Below, in pieces: positions 50,809-62,600 of a stretch of 64,000 bases of DNA; the stretch's first letter is position 1; each line of letters opens with the position of its first letter. The DNA lies in NCBI GenBank assembly GCA_018873245.2, contig JAEMBT020000009.1, positions 3,622,242 through 3,686,241 of the forward strand, read 5' to 3'. The notes beneath the pieces were generated by a model that ran no database searches, was not told the origin of the DNA, and saw nothing but the letters and a program-made list of their open reading frames with translations. The translations under genes were made by a program, and so were the position numbers. This stretch comes from Archegozetes longisetosus. Taxonomy: Eukaryota > Arthropoda > Arachnida > Sarcoptiformes > Trhypochthoniidae.

Positions 50809-51342
50809 ATGAATTTAAGTTACAAATTATTTATTGTTATGGTATTATTTGAGAAAATCAATTTTGAAATAATTTTTGCACAAATATTGCTCAACAATGA
50901 AAGTAAGTCAATTTTTATGCCCCAAAGCTCTGTTGAAATCATATCTTTAACTAGATGAGCTCTTTTAAATAGTTTTGTAAGTTATTAAAAATCTTATTTT
51001 CAACCGAATTTCAATTTAGTTGAAAGTGAACCACATGTGAAAAAGATGATAAATAATCAAAAATCAATTGGACATCATTTAAAAAGATTTGAACAAAAAA
51101 TCAAGATTAAAAACGGATCAGACATTAGAACAGGTATGAAAATATTTAATACGATTTATTATAAAAAAAAATAATGAAAATTCATTGACATCAAGTTTTA
51201 TGCTCTTTTAGTTAATGAAAGTGAGAACGTCTTTCATATTAATCACATAAATAGTTCTCGTGACTCAAAAGAAGAGATCGATCTTAAGGATGATTCAACA
51301 AAAGTAAACATAGACAAAAAGTACGGAAATATTAACAAATAG
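50809..51342 (+). CDS. Small secreted orphan protein, three exons, 112 residues
   Basis: Exons 50809-50902, 51020-51133 and 51212-51342 join with matching phase 1 and GT-AG borders (A|gtaagt, tttag|TT; G|gtatga, tttag|TT) to give an uninterrupted frame of 339 nt ending in TAG. It begins MNLSYKLFIVMVLFEKINFE, a signal-peptide-like start. It continues as a charged, Lys/Asn-rich chain (VKKMINNQKSIGHHLKRFEQ; RDSKEEIDLKDDSTKVNIDKK) without cysteines. I recognise no family. The clean three-exon fit is the main evidence that it is real. It is close to, and in the same orientation as, the orphan gene at 51833. Confidence 0.65.
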
Positions 51343-51724
51343 CTATTTTTCCAGTTTCACATACTTTTTGAATCAGAAGTTTGATCTTTCAATCATACTT
51401 AATAACTGTTTACATTTAGCTTAAGTCTATTCTCTCAAACAAATTACAAATTAATAATATTATCAACACTTCTATTCAACCAGGAATGAAATAATGCAAA
51501 CAGTACATAAACTGTATGTATTCTGAATTATGTTTGTTTGCTATCTTTCTATTTTGTAGCCTCAATTCGGTTCTAATATTGAAACATTTTTTCAATGTCG
51601 TTTGAAAGTCTGTCAAAAACTGCCGATATCAGTATTGACTTATAAAACGAATCGCATTTTGTTTTTTTATTATATAGAAACTGATTTTCAAATATCGGCG
51701 ATAGGAAAGTTTTTAACGTTACTT

Positions 51725-51765
51725 CTTATTTAAAAAATTTTAACGTATATATATATATATATACA
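51725..51765. repeat. (TA)n microsatellite
   Basis: A run of about ten TA dinucleotides just upstream of the orphan gene at 51833. Confidence 0.9.
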
Positions 51766-51832
51766 TTAAAAACTTTTTAAATATATATAAAATTAAAATT
51801 GTCTAAAATTAATCCTTTTAAGTTGATTAGTT

Positions 51833-52324
51833 TTGATGAACTTTAATCGAATTTTTAGAATCGTCGAAATATTGGTCCCTTTGGTAGTCTCGCAGTTCAT
51901 ATATAGTAATATCGTTCACAACAATAATACAGAAATGCAAGTCAATATCACTTCTATTGTGAATGGCACGAATTCAGCCAGCATTTGCCCTGCTAAGACT
52001 TACTTAGCAGTGGCACTCGAAACCAATTTGGAAATATGCATTCGTGACTTAATCCTAGTAAAGAGAGAACTTGTTGAATGCAGATCACTGTTATCCCCGA
52101 GACAATCTTCGAATATGACCGCATTGGAGCGCTTAGAATACAAGTTTAAGAAGTTTTTATCAGAATTGGTTACGTATCACGATGGAGACGGAGCCGCTGT
52201 CGCGCATCATATTATATGTGACAATGCAGTAGCTGCTATCCTGCCTAAAAATGTTATTTCTTTAGCGAAAATTTTATGCTCTCTTCTTGAAGTTAGGATC
52301 TGGAACACATTTCAAGAATCATAG
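51833..52324 (+). CDS. Secreted orphan glycoprotein candidate, 163 residues, single exon
   Basis: ATG at 51835 (MNFNRIFRIVEILVPLVVSQ) gives a signal-peptide-like start. The region after it is Asn/Thr-rich with several N-glycosylation motifs (NNNT, NITS, NGTN, SNMT) and five or six cysteines. The second half (LERLEYKFKKFLSELV ... AVAAILPKNVISLAKILCSL) looks helical. No family is recognised. The partial inverted copy at 50323-50521 retains much of the N-terminal coding sequence. Confidence 0.6.
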   Translation: MMNFNRIFRIVEILVPLVVSQFIYSNIVHNNNTEMQVNITSIVNGTNSASICPAKTYLAVALETNLEICIRDLILVKRELVECRSLLSPRQSSNMTALERLEYKFKKFLSELVTYHDGDGAAVAHHIICDNAVAAILPKNVISLAKILCSLLEVRIWNTFQES

Positions 52325-52826
52325 TGCTAAACCCGTTTGGTTATATTTCAACAATTGACACTTTTTTTATTTCATACCTAACTTTTTTTATTTCATACCT
52401 AACTTTTTTATCACTGCTCATTTGATAAACTTTTTTAGTCGTACGTAAATTTGAATGTACTGAAACCAATTAAAGTTGCAAAAATTCGAGCTGTACTTCT
52501 GTTATCTGCATTGTTTACATGAGTGACAGATGAATCCACTTCTATTTATTTTTTGCCGTTTTCAGGCATTAATCTGCTCAGTTCTCGATTTTATAAAATT
52601 AATAAGGCTTTTCCTATAAAGAACTTTTTGTTCTCATGCTAAACTTTTCGATTTGACTCAAGTTTCTTATATTCACTACGCTTTATAGTGATGAACGATT
52701 CAGAGGGATCTGATATTCTCATAGCTTTTTGAATTAGTTTACAAACAAATTACTTAAACCAAGACCTAAATCAAAACTTATTTTCATTTTGTAGACAACG
52801 CAAAACAGCGTTCAGTGACAAAACTA

Positions 52827-52827
<1 letters not shown>

Positions 52828-52868
<41 letters not shown>
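52828..52868. repeat. (CA)n microsatellite
   Basis: About 20 perfect CA dinucleotides, ending before atatctc. Confidence 0.95.
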
Positions 52869-52871
<3 letters not shown>

Positions 52872-54850
52872 CTCTTTCTCGAATGAAATGCTCGCAATCG
52901 TATGACTTGTAACTACTTAATAAAGCCATGAATCTGTACTCTGGTTTTCAAATCTTTTTTCCCCTCTGAAACTTTATTTTTTACATACTTAATACGAAAA
53001 ACGTGTTTTTATTTGCAAACAAATCGTTTGAACACTTCAATTGTGAAAATGAGTTCGTTTAATATCTTTAACATTGTTAGTGAATTGAGTAAGTATGTAA
53101 AAAAGGATTATAAATATAAATATAGTATATTGAACAAGCTGGAAGTCAATTTCAATCACTTTTATTGTTGTTATCATTATCACAATTAAAAATTTTCACG
53201 CATTGTCACAAATTTAATTAATTCTAAAAATGGAATCATAAATTTAAGTTATTGTAAAAAAACTTGACTTATAGTTTCAGATACAATAAAAAAACTATAT
53301 TGGGGCTGAGAAGAATTGAATTGAACCCCAGACCTATAGGTTTGATATCAGACACTATACCTCAGCGCCACGAAAAAGCTTTAAGTATCATTCTATTCAA
53401 ACTGTAATCGATAGAACTTATAAAAATTAATTCTCAAAAAAATGTTGCGTAACGCGTTGGCAGCTAATATTTTGATATGTGTTTTATAGTATGCCTAAGA
53501 TTGGTTTTGTAAAAAAAATTTCGAATTTGTGCCGTTTGCTGCCAAGGGTCCATTGTAAAACTATTAGGTTATTCTTACTGCGATTTTCTATCTCTATTTT
53601 CATTTGATAAAAATAATAATGACTTGTTAATAAAAAAATCTTGTAAATGCATTGATTTCGGGGAAAATAAAATGATTAACAATTGAACTGATTTTATATC
53701 AATTTTATGAGTAGACAGTATCGTCAACTCAATTATAACCTCGAAGAAGCTTTAGGCATCTCTCTCAAGTATAGAGTATTCAGGTCTAGAATCCCTCTCT
53801 GGTCAAGAGCGCTCAGGTCCAGAAGCACACATCTACTACTGGCATAACTAACTCTTTACCTTATTTAAGAGAAAATTAAAGTAATAAGACACTTTAGTAG
53901 ATTAAAACACATATATAAGAGAAATATTTTTATATTATTAATGTGGAACTATTTATAATTTAATATTTCTATTACCTAAAGATTTTATCTCGACCGCTTC
54001 CTAACTGGTTTACGGCTGAATGTCACAGTAAATATGTTTTAATGTGGTTTTTCAATCAATATGTAGAAAATATGAAGCATTTACTGTCTTCTGTATACTT
54101 TTGAGAAATTAGGTGACGAAAATGCTTATAAAAAGTATATATTTATTGAAATATTAAGCAATCAATGCCAGTCATAGGTGAGTTTACTATCAAAATTATT
54201 GTCGCTAGTTTTATCGCTAAAAATATTAGAATATATAAATAAGATATAATCAGAGTCTCTATTATAAGAAAAGTTTGTGGACGACAGCTTCTGTACGTTT
54301 TTTAGACCGCATGTGTTTATAAACAATGCATTATTTTGCAAGTAACGCATGCATACTATGCGATCTGAAAGGTATGATCATCTACAAACTTTTCTCATAA
54401 TAATTTCATAAATGTAATGAGTAATGAATTTTCTCTTCGAGACATTCAGTAAGGCCTAGGCCCTTTTGATGTATAAAATTTACAAAAGACTACAGAAGAC
54501 ACTAAATGTTTCATAATAAGTTAGTGATGAAAAATTTCTAGAAATTCTCTTTTTGATAAGAACTTTCTATAAAGTTTCTCAGAACTATTCTCCTACGTTG
54601 TGATAGTTTTGAATGTCAAAACCAAAACAATTTGAATATCTAAAAGTCACTAATGTTGTATATCACTTAAAACATTATTTCAATTATATTATAAATAGTT
54701 TATTCATACTTTAAAATTGCCCTTAAATACTTGTTTGAGGATAATATAAATATTTTGAATGTTAATAATCACAAAATTAAATATAATAATTTTTGTAAAC
54801 TTTGGGTCATTTTGATCCGCGTTTTACTATTTTATGATTGATCCAAATAA
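52869..54850. other. Intergenic, no supported protein gene
   Basis: Apart from the tRNA-like piece, I see only AT-rich sequence with short frames. There is no repeat structure that I can define. Confidence 0.4.
53300..53375 (-). other. tRNA-like sequence (degenerate tRNA gene or tRNA-derived SINE head)
   Basis: On the minus strand it has a box-A-like TGGCGCTGAGGTATAGTG and, at tRNA-like spacing, a box-B-like GGGGTTCAATTC. The acceptor and anticodon stems do not pair well, so it is not a functional tRNA as read. Confidence 0.35.
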
Positions 54851-54852
54851 TA

Positions 54853-55676
54853 AACCTAAGAGCAAAAAAATGACATTTTATATTTTTATATAACTTTTTT
54901 ATTCATCAATATATAATAATGATATTTCATATATTAATTATACATTAACTATAAATAGTATATTGTAAAAATTTAATAGTTAATTTTTCGCCATTAGGGG
55001 CAATACACACTTATATCCTCTTTAGCATACTTTTTACGAGAGAAGTCAGGAGATCGTGGCTTAGTTCAGACCAAACTCTGTTGATTTCTTCCTTCCACAT
55101 AGAAATATTCTTTGGTTCCAATTTCTCAAGTATGTTTTTCGTAATTCCCCATACATTTTATATGGAGTTTAGATCAGAAGAATTAGGTGGCCACTCAAGA
55201 ACCTCGAGATTCTGGTCTTAGAACCAATTTTTGCATAATCGAGCGGCGACGGTATGGGGAGTGGCATTGTCTTGTTGAAAGACAAAGCCATCAGGGTATA
55301 ATTCGCTCATTGCTACCAAAAGATTCGAAATTCTACGCAAGTTTTCAATATTCTCGGCCTATCCGAACCAACCTTCCGATCTATACCTAAATTATTAGCA
55401 ATTTTGCTAATATTTCTGTAAACAGTTCTTAAGGATATCTCTCTCACATAAGATTTTGACTTTCAAACGATTATTATATTGCTTAGACATTTTCATTGAA
55501 ATAATAAGTCTACTAAAATACTTATGATTTATATAAACACGTGTTATGTATATCAAAATAAAATTCATTATTCATGGCTCAAACAATGCAGGTTTCATTG
55601 TATTAGGTTCAATAATAACTGAAATATCTAGAGATGTTCCTTAGAACTAGTTGTGCCATTTTTTCGCTCTTAGGTT
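54853..55676 (-). mobile_element. Tc1-like transposon relic, internally deleted (824 bp)
   Basis: Inverted ends AACCTAAGAGCAAAAAAATG lie beside TA dinucleotides (54851-54852, 55677-55678). On the minus strand a transposase start (MSKQYNNRLKVKIL, from 55491) is followed, after a deletion of the middle, by the Tc1 catalytic region (FQQDNATPHTV, VLEWPPNSSDLN, NVWG) with stops. It is inactive. Confidence 0.85.
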
Positions 55677-55959
55677 TAGGTTATTTCAAATAAGATTTCA
55701 AGTATTCAACATACTTAGCTTATTCAGTCAATACAACAAAGAAGTAGGGTGGAATAAGGTCAAGTTGCTTTAATCTAATAATCAACACCACTATTTCGTA
55801 GTATTCCCTGTTCCTCGTTAACCGTATTCGAGAAAAATTTCAAAAGTGACTGGAGGTCGAGTTATGAATTATTTTTACAAAAAATTTTACTGAAGGGTAT
55901 ATGGACGGAAAATGAATTTCAAAAAGTAATTTAATCCCTTTGCCCACCTTCAAACTTAA

Positions 55960-56800
55960 TGAAATTTACAACAAAAATAGACACTAGAGTGATGATATTT
56001 TTCACAAAATATCAAATTAGGGCAAGAATAGATAGGGGGCATTTCGAGTGGTTAAAGAAATCACCATTAAAGAAGGTCTATTTTACATTTATTGAAACAA
56101 AATAACAAAAATAATTAGATTCTCAATGAATTACGTTATAAATTAATATGAAGTCATATATAAGTGTACGTACATGTAATTTATGTTAGATCCAGAAGTA
56201 TAAAAACATTAGAGTTAAAAGACATTTATGAATCTTTGATTTTTAAATAAAGGGTTGTATGGTGGTCAGAGTGTATACTAATGAACCATCCATACGGTAA
56301 TGGAAGTGAATCTATAAGTGGATGGGTATGTAGATGCAAAAATGGTAGTAGAAAAGTTGGGACTTGTTCTCATGTATCATGTGTACTATGGTACCTTGGA
56401 TATACGCGACACCAAGGAATAGTATCATCCGTTGGTCATCATCATATGGACATCTTCGATCCTTCGGATATAGATGATGATGAATAAAAGGAGTTGATTT
56501 AACAGAATTGAGAATGAGAGGCACGACGCCACACTCCCTTTTGTATCAATTTAAATTTTATTAGCCATATACACCTACAAATTGATTCAATTACCTTATT
56601 TTTCACTCTATTCCATTTATAGATCGCGATGATATAAAATAAACCTTTTTTAATAGTGAATTCTCTAACCGCTCGAAACACCCATACCTATTCTTGCTCT
56701 ATTTTGATATTTTGTGAAAAATATAATTACTCTAGTGCCTATCTTTGTTGTAAATTTGTAATCTTTGTTGTCAACGATCATATTAAAGTTGAAAATCCTA
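55960..56800. mobile_element. DNA-transposon relic with inverted ends and a SWIM-like zinc-binding remnant
   Basis: A stretch at about 55968-56030 (CACTAGAGT, TTTTTCACAAAATATCAAA, GCAAGAATAG) recurs inverted at about 56690-56755. Between them, 56281-56487 on the plus strand encodes GWVCRCKNGSRKVGTCSHVS and VLWYLGYTRHQ. This is the CxC...CxH SWIM pattern in the form found at the C-terminus of some animal transposon proteins. The rest of the protein is absent. Confidence 0.65.
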
Positions 56801-57588
56801 AGCTTATCGGTATATTTAATAGCCTGTGGTTTGTTGATAGCTTTCGGTATTGATGGAATCGATGTGAAACAAAAGGCTCAATAGAATAGATTAATATAAG
56901 TTTTTTTAAGATAAACAATTTTATTGAACTTTCTTGTAGTATTTCGGTAGATATTCAGTTTGTTCTCGGGTCTATTACTGTATTCACTATTCACATTAAT
57001 TTTGTGGATGATTTTCGAAGGACTGAATATTGAAAGGATGATTGTTTATAAAGCAAACACTGGAATTCAAACAACATTCAAATTTGAACACCAAATTGCT
57101 TTGACTTTTATGAATCTTGTTTTGCTACTTTTTTGATGAAGTTTCATATCAGACATTCACTATGAAACGAAACGCAAAAGTTTTTCAAAAAATTTTTACT
57201 TCAATCAATTTGATAAAAAAAACTCTAAATTATTCATGAATGCAATTATTTAAAACATCTACAGCACTTTTGGATAAAAAATTGATATTTTCAAATCGCT
57301 CTTGAAATGACTTGAAATATAGTTATCGGTTTCACTTATTTATCTATCAGTTGGTCATTATATATTTTTGTGAAACTTGTCTTATATATTTTATGTGAAA
57401 ATTAATCTGATATTAGTTAAGTTTAATGAGTTCAGGTGAGACATATACAAAACAGTTCAATTTTACATTCAAACAGTGCTTTGTGTCAATTTTAATAAAC
57501 AAGCACAGGTTAGCAGATGAACAGTATTTAGAAATTAGTTCATGACGATATAACTGTATTGACTGATAAGTATATATCAATACCAACT

Positions 57589-58082
57589 AGAGTATAAACT
57601 TGAAGACCCGAAACCGAGCAAACGCGTATGAAACCGAAACTGAAAACGGTTCGGGTTGAGGTATTACGGTTTCAATTCGGGTCGGGTCGAAAACTTTCGG
57701 TTTCGGTTCGGATCGGTTTCCTAAGTTTTGAAACGGGTCTGTAAGGATTGATTTAAAAATAATTATTGCAAATAAGTATTGGTTTTCAAAGTCTATTCAA
57801 ATGCAAAGTAAAATAGTGACTCATGAAACTGTAATATATCTATTTTACAAACGCATTGCAAACGAATGAGTATTTCAGTATTTCTTTGTGTACTTAATGC
57901 GACACAAGCGATCAAAATGGTCAAATAATTGTATTGTTTTTTTCTCTGTTTAATATTCACAATTAAAATTTCTTTACTTTAAAAATTACTCTTTCTTTAA
58001 TACGGTTTCGGTTCGGGTCGTGTCGAGACCTTTCGGTTTCGGTTCAGGTCGGTTCCTGAAAATACCTATAAGTTTATACTCT
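57589..58082. mobile_element. 494-bp MITE with perfect 10-bp target duplication and GGTTCGGGTCGG-type repeats
   Basis: Ends AGAGTATAAACTT / AAGTTTATACTCT are flanked on both sides by AATACCAACT (57579-57588 and 58083-58092). Just inside each end is a cluster of CGGTTTCGGTTCGGGTCGG motifs, strikingly GC-rich against the background; the centre is plain AT-rich DNA. A 10-bp duplication suggests a Mutator-like mobilising enzyme. No coding capacity. Confidence 0.9.
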
Positions 58083-58092
58083 AATACCAACT

Positions 58093-59633
58093 TTAATCTT
58101 TTGATTACTTATAAAAATTGATAGATATAATGTGCAAATAAAACAATACTTTAAACGTTTACTTTCCAAACATAAAAAGATTATAATTTGACCATATTTA
58201 AACATTATTTTGTCGTTTTCTTCTCTTATAAACAAGTCTCTGATTAGAAGTTCTCAATCATACTCTCATTCATGAACTCTATTAATTGTGATAGTTCTAT
58301 AGATCATTAAAACAAAAAAAATGATTGAGAACTTTATACTTTTTCTTTTACTTCTGCACGTAGTATTTGGTGGGACTCATTGATGTCGATACAAATTATA
58401 CTAAGAACTGACACAAGTCTTATATTGAAATAAACTGCAATTTAGCGATTTACATATGCAACCAAGTCGCCAATAACTCTTTTGATTGCTAATAATTTTA
58501 ATCTTTGTTACATTATAATCTTTTATTATACTTGAATTGAATAGTTTTATCGTTGAATGTCATTTTTTTATTTGGCTTCTATAACTTTCGTAATAGAAAT
58601 AACTAACTTTTTGCTATCAAATAGATTTGACAGCTTTATATCTGTTATGCTCACGAAGCCTAACCTTGAAAAAACTTCAATTCAGTTCTACCGTCTAAAT
58701 ATAATTATTTTGTTTTCTAAAATCAAAGCTCTTTATCCAAATTATCCTCACAGTAAAATCATTTTGGTAGTAAAACTATTTCGTGAAATTATGTAAAATA
58801 GCTTTTAGAGACTGGAAACTCAATTCACTGTCACTGGATTTTTCTTAAATTAATGAACGAATACAGCTAATTAGATCTAAATGGGTTGAAACTTGTAATT
58901 ACGTTTGCGTACCATATTCTCAGCTCAAAAAATTTAGAAAATAATAAAATCATATTTTTCTTCTATTTCTATGAATTATTAACTTTTATAAGAAGACACT
59001 ACTATAACTTATGATTTAAAGCCTAAAACATCATTATTTCTCTTTTCGAATAAACAGTTACTGCATTAAATTTCAGTTTAAAGTGGAATTTATTTTGAAA
59101 ACAACGATTCGCAATTCAGTAATGCATCTCATCATTCAATCCGATAGATCTAATTTAATACCTAATTTGCTAACATATTAGAAGCAGTTCGATAATCATT
59201 ACTATCTTACAGTTAATCATGTTTTTGCTTTATTAAATAAATCGGCTTCAAATGAGCTGGCTCGAAGCTCAACAGCTTGAACTTGAGCTGCCCTTTTCCA
59301 TCATAGCCTGAGCCTGAAGCTCGAGGACAGCTTGAAGCGCAGCGTAGTTTGGCTCACAGCTAGCTCATGCTCTTCGCTACTAATTATAAGGAAAATATAT
59401 CAAAGAGATAGACAAACTCAAACAAAACCAACAAAAAAAGCTTTTAGATTTTGCTGTAAGCCACAGTTTATCTGTGATTATAAGTCAACTCATTTTAACA
59501 AATTGTTGAGATAATTTCAAATTTTATCAAACTTATTCAACATAAATAATTTTCATTATAATATTTTAAGATCAATGCATTTTTTAATTGATTTATATTG
59601 GAATACTCTTAAATATTATTCAGCTCATCAAAG
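58093..59633. other. Intergenic; includes an AGCTCGAAGCT-rich patch
   Basis: No gene supported. 59240-59365 is rich in AGCTTGAGCTCG-like words (GCTCGAAGCTC, CTTGAACTTGAGCTGC). This resembles the inner part of a small repeat element, but no ends were found. Confidence 0.35.
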
Positions 59634-62600
59634 TTAATCTCCATTCGATGAATCACTCATTTTATTAGTAGAAGTACTTTTGTCCATAAGTGCATATTTG
59701 GCTCTTTTGTTATTATAAAGCAGTAATTTATAGACAAAAATAAGGAATCCCTAAAAGTTAAACCAATAAGACATATTCTAATTATTTTATATTTTTATTA
59801 AGAATAAAATTAGAGTTGATTTGCATATTGTTCAAAAACTTACTTGTGATCCATTCAAAACGATGAATACACGAGAAATAAAGATGGAGTAAGAGCTCCA
59901 TTTTTGGATATAGAATAAGAAGAGAAACCAGGTTATTCCCAAATTCACAGAAAGTAAAAAGAAAGTTAAAATCTGTTTGGATTTTGATTTGAATTTTGCC
60001 GTTTTTTGGTTTACATTCATTTTGATCATTTTATTCAATAATACGATCACAACATGCAAATTGATAAGAATGACAGCTATTATTGGACCTGAAATATCAG
60101 AATATTAAGTCAAAACATGCATAATATTTTTAGGAGTTAAAAACTTACCAACAAAAACCCAGATATGATTCGGATGTTTATTGGACGATATCCAACAACT
60201 ATTAAACATATTTGAGTTAAATTCTAATGTCTTTTAAATAATGAATAGCTTACAAATAATAGTCGACTTCATTTACGTCGAAAAGAACATAATTTTCAGT
60301 GAAATAGATGATCATATACGAAAAGGCTATTATAAATAGAGGCACTCCATATCCAAATATGAATGAATATTGAATACTAGCATGTGGTTTGAAAACTGCG
60401 ACAACCATTCTATAGATATGCAGTCCTTCGATAAGCATCCATGAAAACGATGCCAACAGTGAATACAATAATAGAGCAGAAAATAATTTGCATATCCACT
60501 GAAATAGGAATAATATACATTTGAGGTTTTCAATGGTGTAAAAATTTATGAAGTTAATCTTAAAATTATCAAACCTTTGGTTTAATATCTATTTGATCCA
60601 TTCCGAAAATAATAAGTAAATCAGAGATTATCAAACAGATACACAGATTGATAGTTATTAAATTTCTTTTATCTTTCAATTTATCAAATAATGTTCGATT
60701 CATCTTATCCTTTGTGAACAACAGCAGCAAAATAGTTAAAATCAGGAATGTAGTTGAAGTTGCACAACAACTAACAGTTAAGTTTGATTCAAAAGTATTG
60801 TTGTCTTCTGTTGTATCCATAAGTGCAGCGAAGTTTGTCAAATGATCGCATTCGCAAACGGTCTCATAACGATCAGATTCTCTCTGAATTAATTGACATC
60901 CTTCTGAAGACCACTCATTCTTAGAAAAATCCCAAAAAACACAATCTATTCTGTCTCCGAATTCAAGTCTACGATTATTCCTTAATCTGAAATTTATTAA
61001 CATTAATTTTTACTCAATTACTTAATCACTTATGAAACTTTCAAATTCATACCTCATTTTAACTTTTTTGTGATTAATTATTTGGTTTGTTTTATTGTCA
61101 TTTGTTATGCTAAAAGCAATTATTTTAGTGTTAATCATTTGATTTTCATTCATTCCTCCCAACAAATAATTATCCAATTGATCAATAAGTGAAGCAACAG
61201 AAGAATTATTACATGTTTTTGTTGTTTCTATGTTTAAACCAACTGGTATTGTGATTGAAGATCCATTAGCTTTGAAATCAATTTTTTGTTCAGATTTAAT
61301 CAAATAAGTTTCAACAATAATATTTTTTGTTAAAAGTGTTTCTTTTGTCTGACTATTATTTAAATTGCAACTAAGGATGAATGAAGAATATTGAATATTT
61401 AATAAAACTTGTGATGCGATTTCGGTTTTTTCATAATGAGTGGCATTATTCCAGGCCTTGTTTTGGTCAATTAAATTATTGAATAGATTTATGAAACCTT
61501 TTGTAATATTTGTTGCAACGGTTAAGCTAATATCAGAAACGTTTTGATTAACGAATTGATGCAGTTTTTCGACAATAAACATAACATTTTTTATTCCTTC
61601 ACTAGAAGTTATAGAACTATTAGTTTCTGTGCCATTATTCATAGTTTCGAGAATATCAGTGATTTCTTCAGTACTATTTATTTTGTCGATCTTTTCAATA
61701 ATGTCATTGATCCAACATTCACTGACATCTGGTCCATTTGGATCGAATTTTCCATTTGATAAACATAACCATTTCATAAATCCCTTACCATTAGAACAGT
61801 TGGCAATAGAATACTCTCCTGGATATACAGGTGTCCAAATCGTTGTGTCATTATCGATACCGTCATGACTACACATAACTGGAGGTTTGGTCGTTGTTCT
61901 AGCAATTGTTGGAGTTGTTGGTGGAATTATTGCACATGCTGTCGGAGGATCGCCCTATTGGTCATCAGAAAATGTATCAAACTTTATAAATTTTATTAAT
62001 TGTAACTTTTATGTATATCGAAAAAATTTTTAACATTTAAGTTCAAAATCTTTGGATGTATTTTCAGTACAATCTATGAATAGATTTCTAGTTGAAAACT
62101 TGAATGAAAAAAAGAATTACCAAAATATTATCACAAATAACTTTCTGTAGGTTAGTTTGTGCAATAGCACTTCTCTCTGCATTAATAACAATCCAAGGGG
62201 CATGTTCTAAAGGTTCAACTAAATTAAAAGTTTTAGCTCCCATTTCTTTCATTATTTGATTTCCTTCGTCTCCTTCCACACAGGGCCAAATATCCCAAAC
62301 CCATGCATCATTCAAAAACCAAGTGTTTGCACACCTCTCTGCTACAATCGTTATCTTTTCATTATCTACATTCTTGAACATACACCAAATGAACATGAGT
62401 GTCTGATTTTTGCCATCGAGTTGATGACTGTTTTTATCTTCATCAGCATGGAAGAACCTTTTTGATGGCGCAGGCCTTAAGTGGAAAATAACTATTTTAA
62501 TCTAAATAAAATAAATTATGAATAAGTATTGATATCAATAACTAACTTGAATTTTATTTCCAAGACACTGTTGCTCTCCATTTGGACATTCAAAAGTTAT

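Noticed and set aside
58321-58383. Signal-peptide-like short frame (MIENFILFLLLLHVVFGGTH)
   Set aside because: Ends in a stop at once, and no fitting donor and second exon were found.
58557-58796. 79-codon open frame
   Set aside because: No motif, no paralogue, AT-rich composition like its surroundings.
59240-59365. AGCTTGAGCTCG-rich patch as a full mobile element
   Set aside because: No inverted ends or target duplication could be found, so it is only noted as low-complexity-like sequence.
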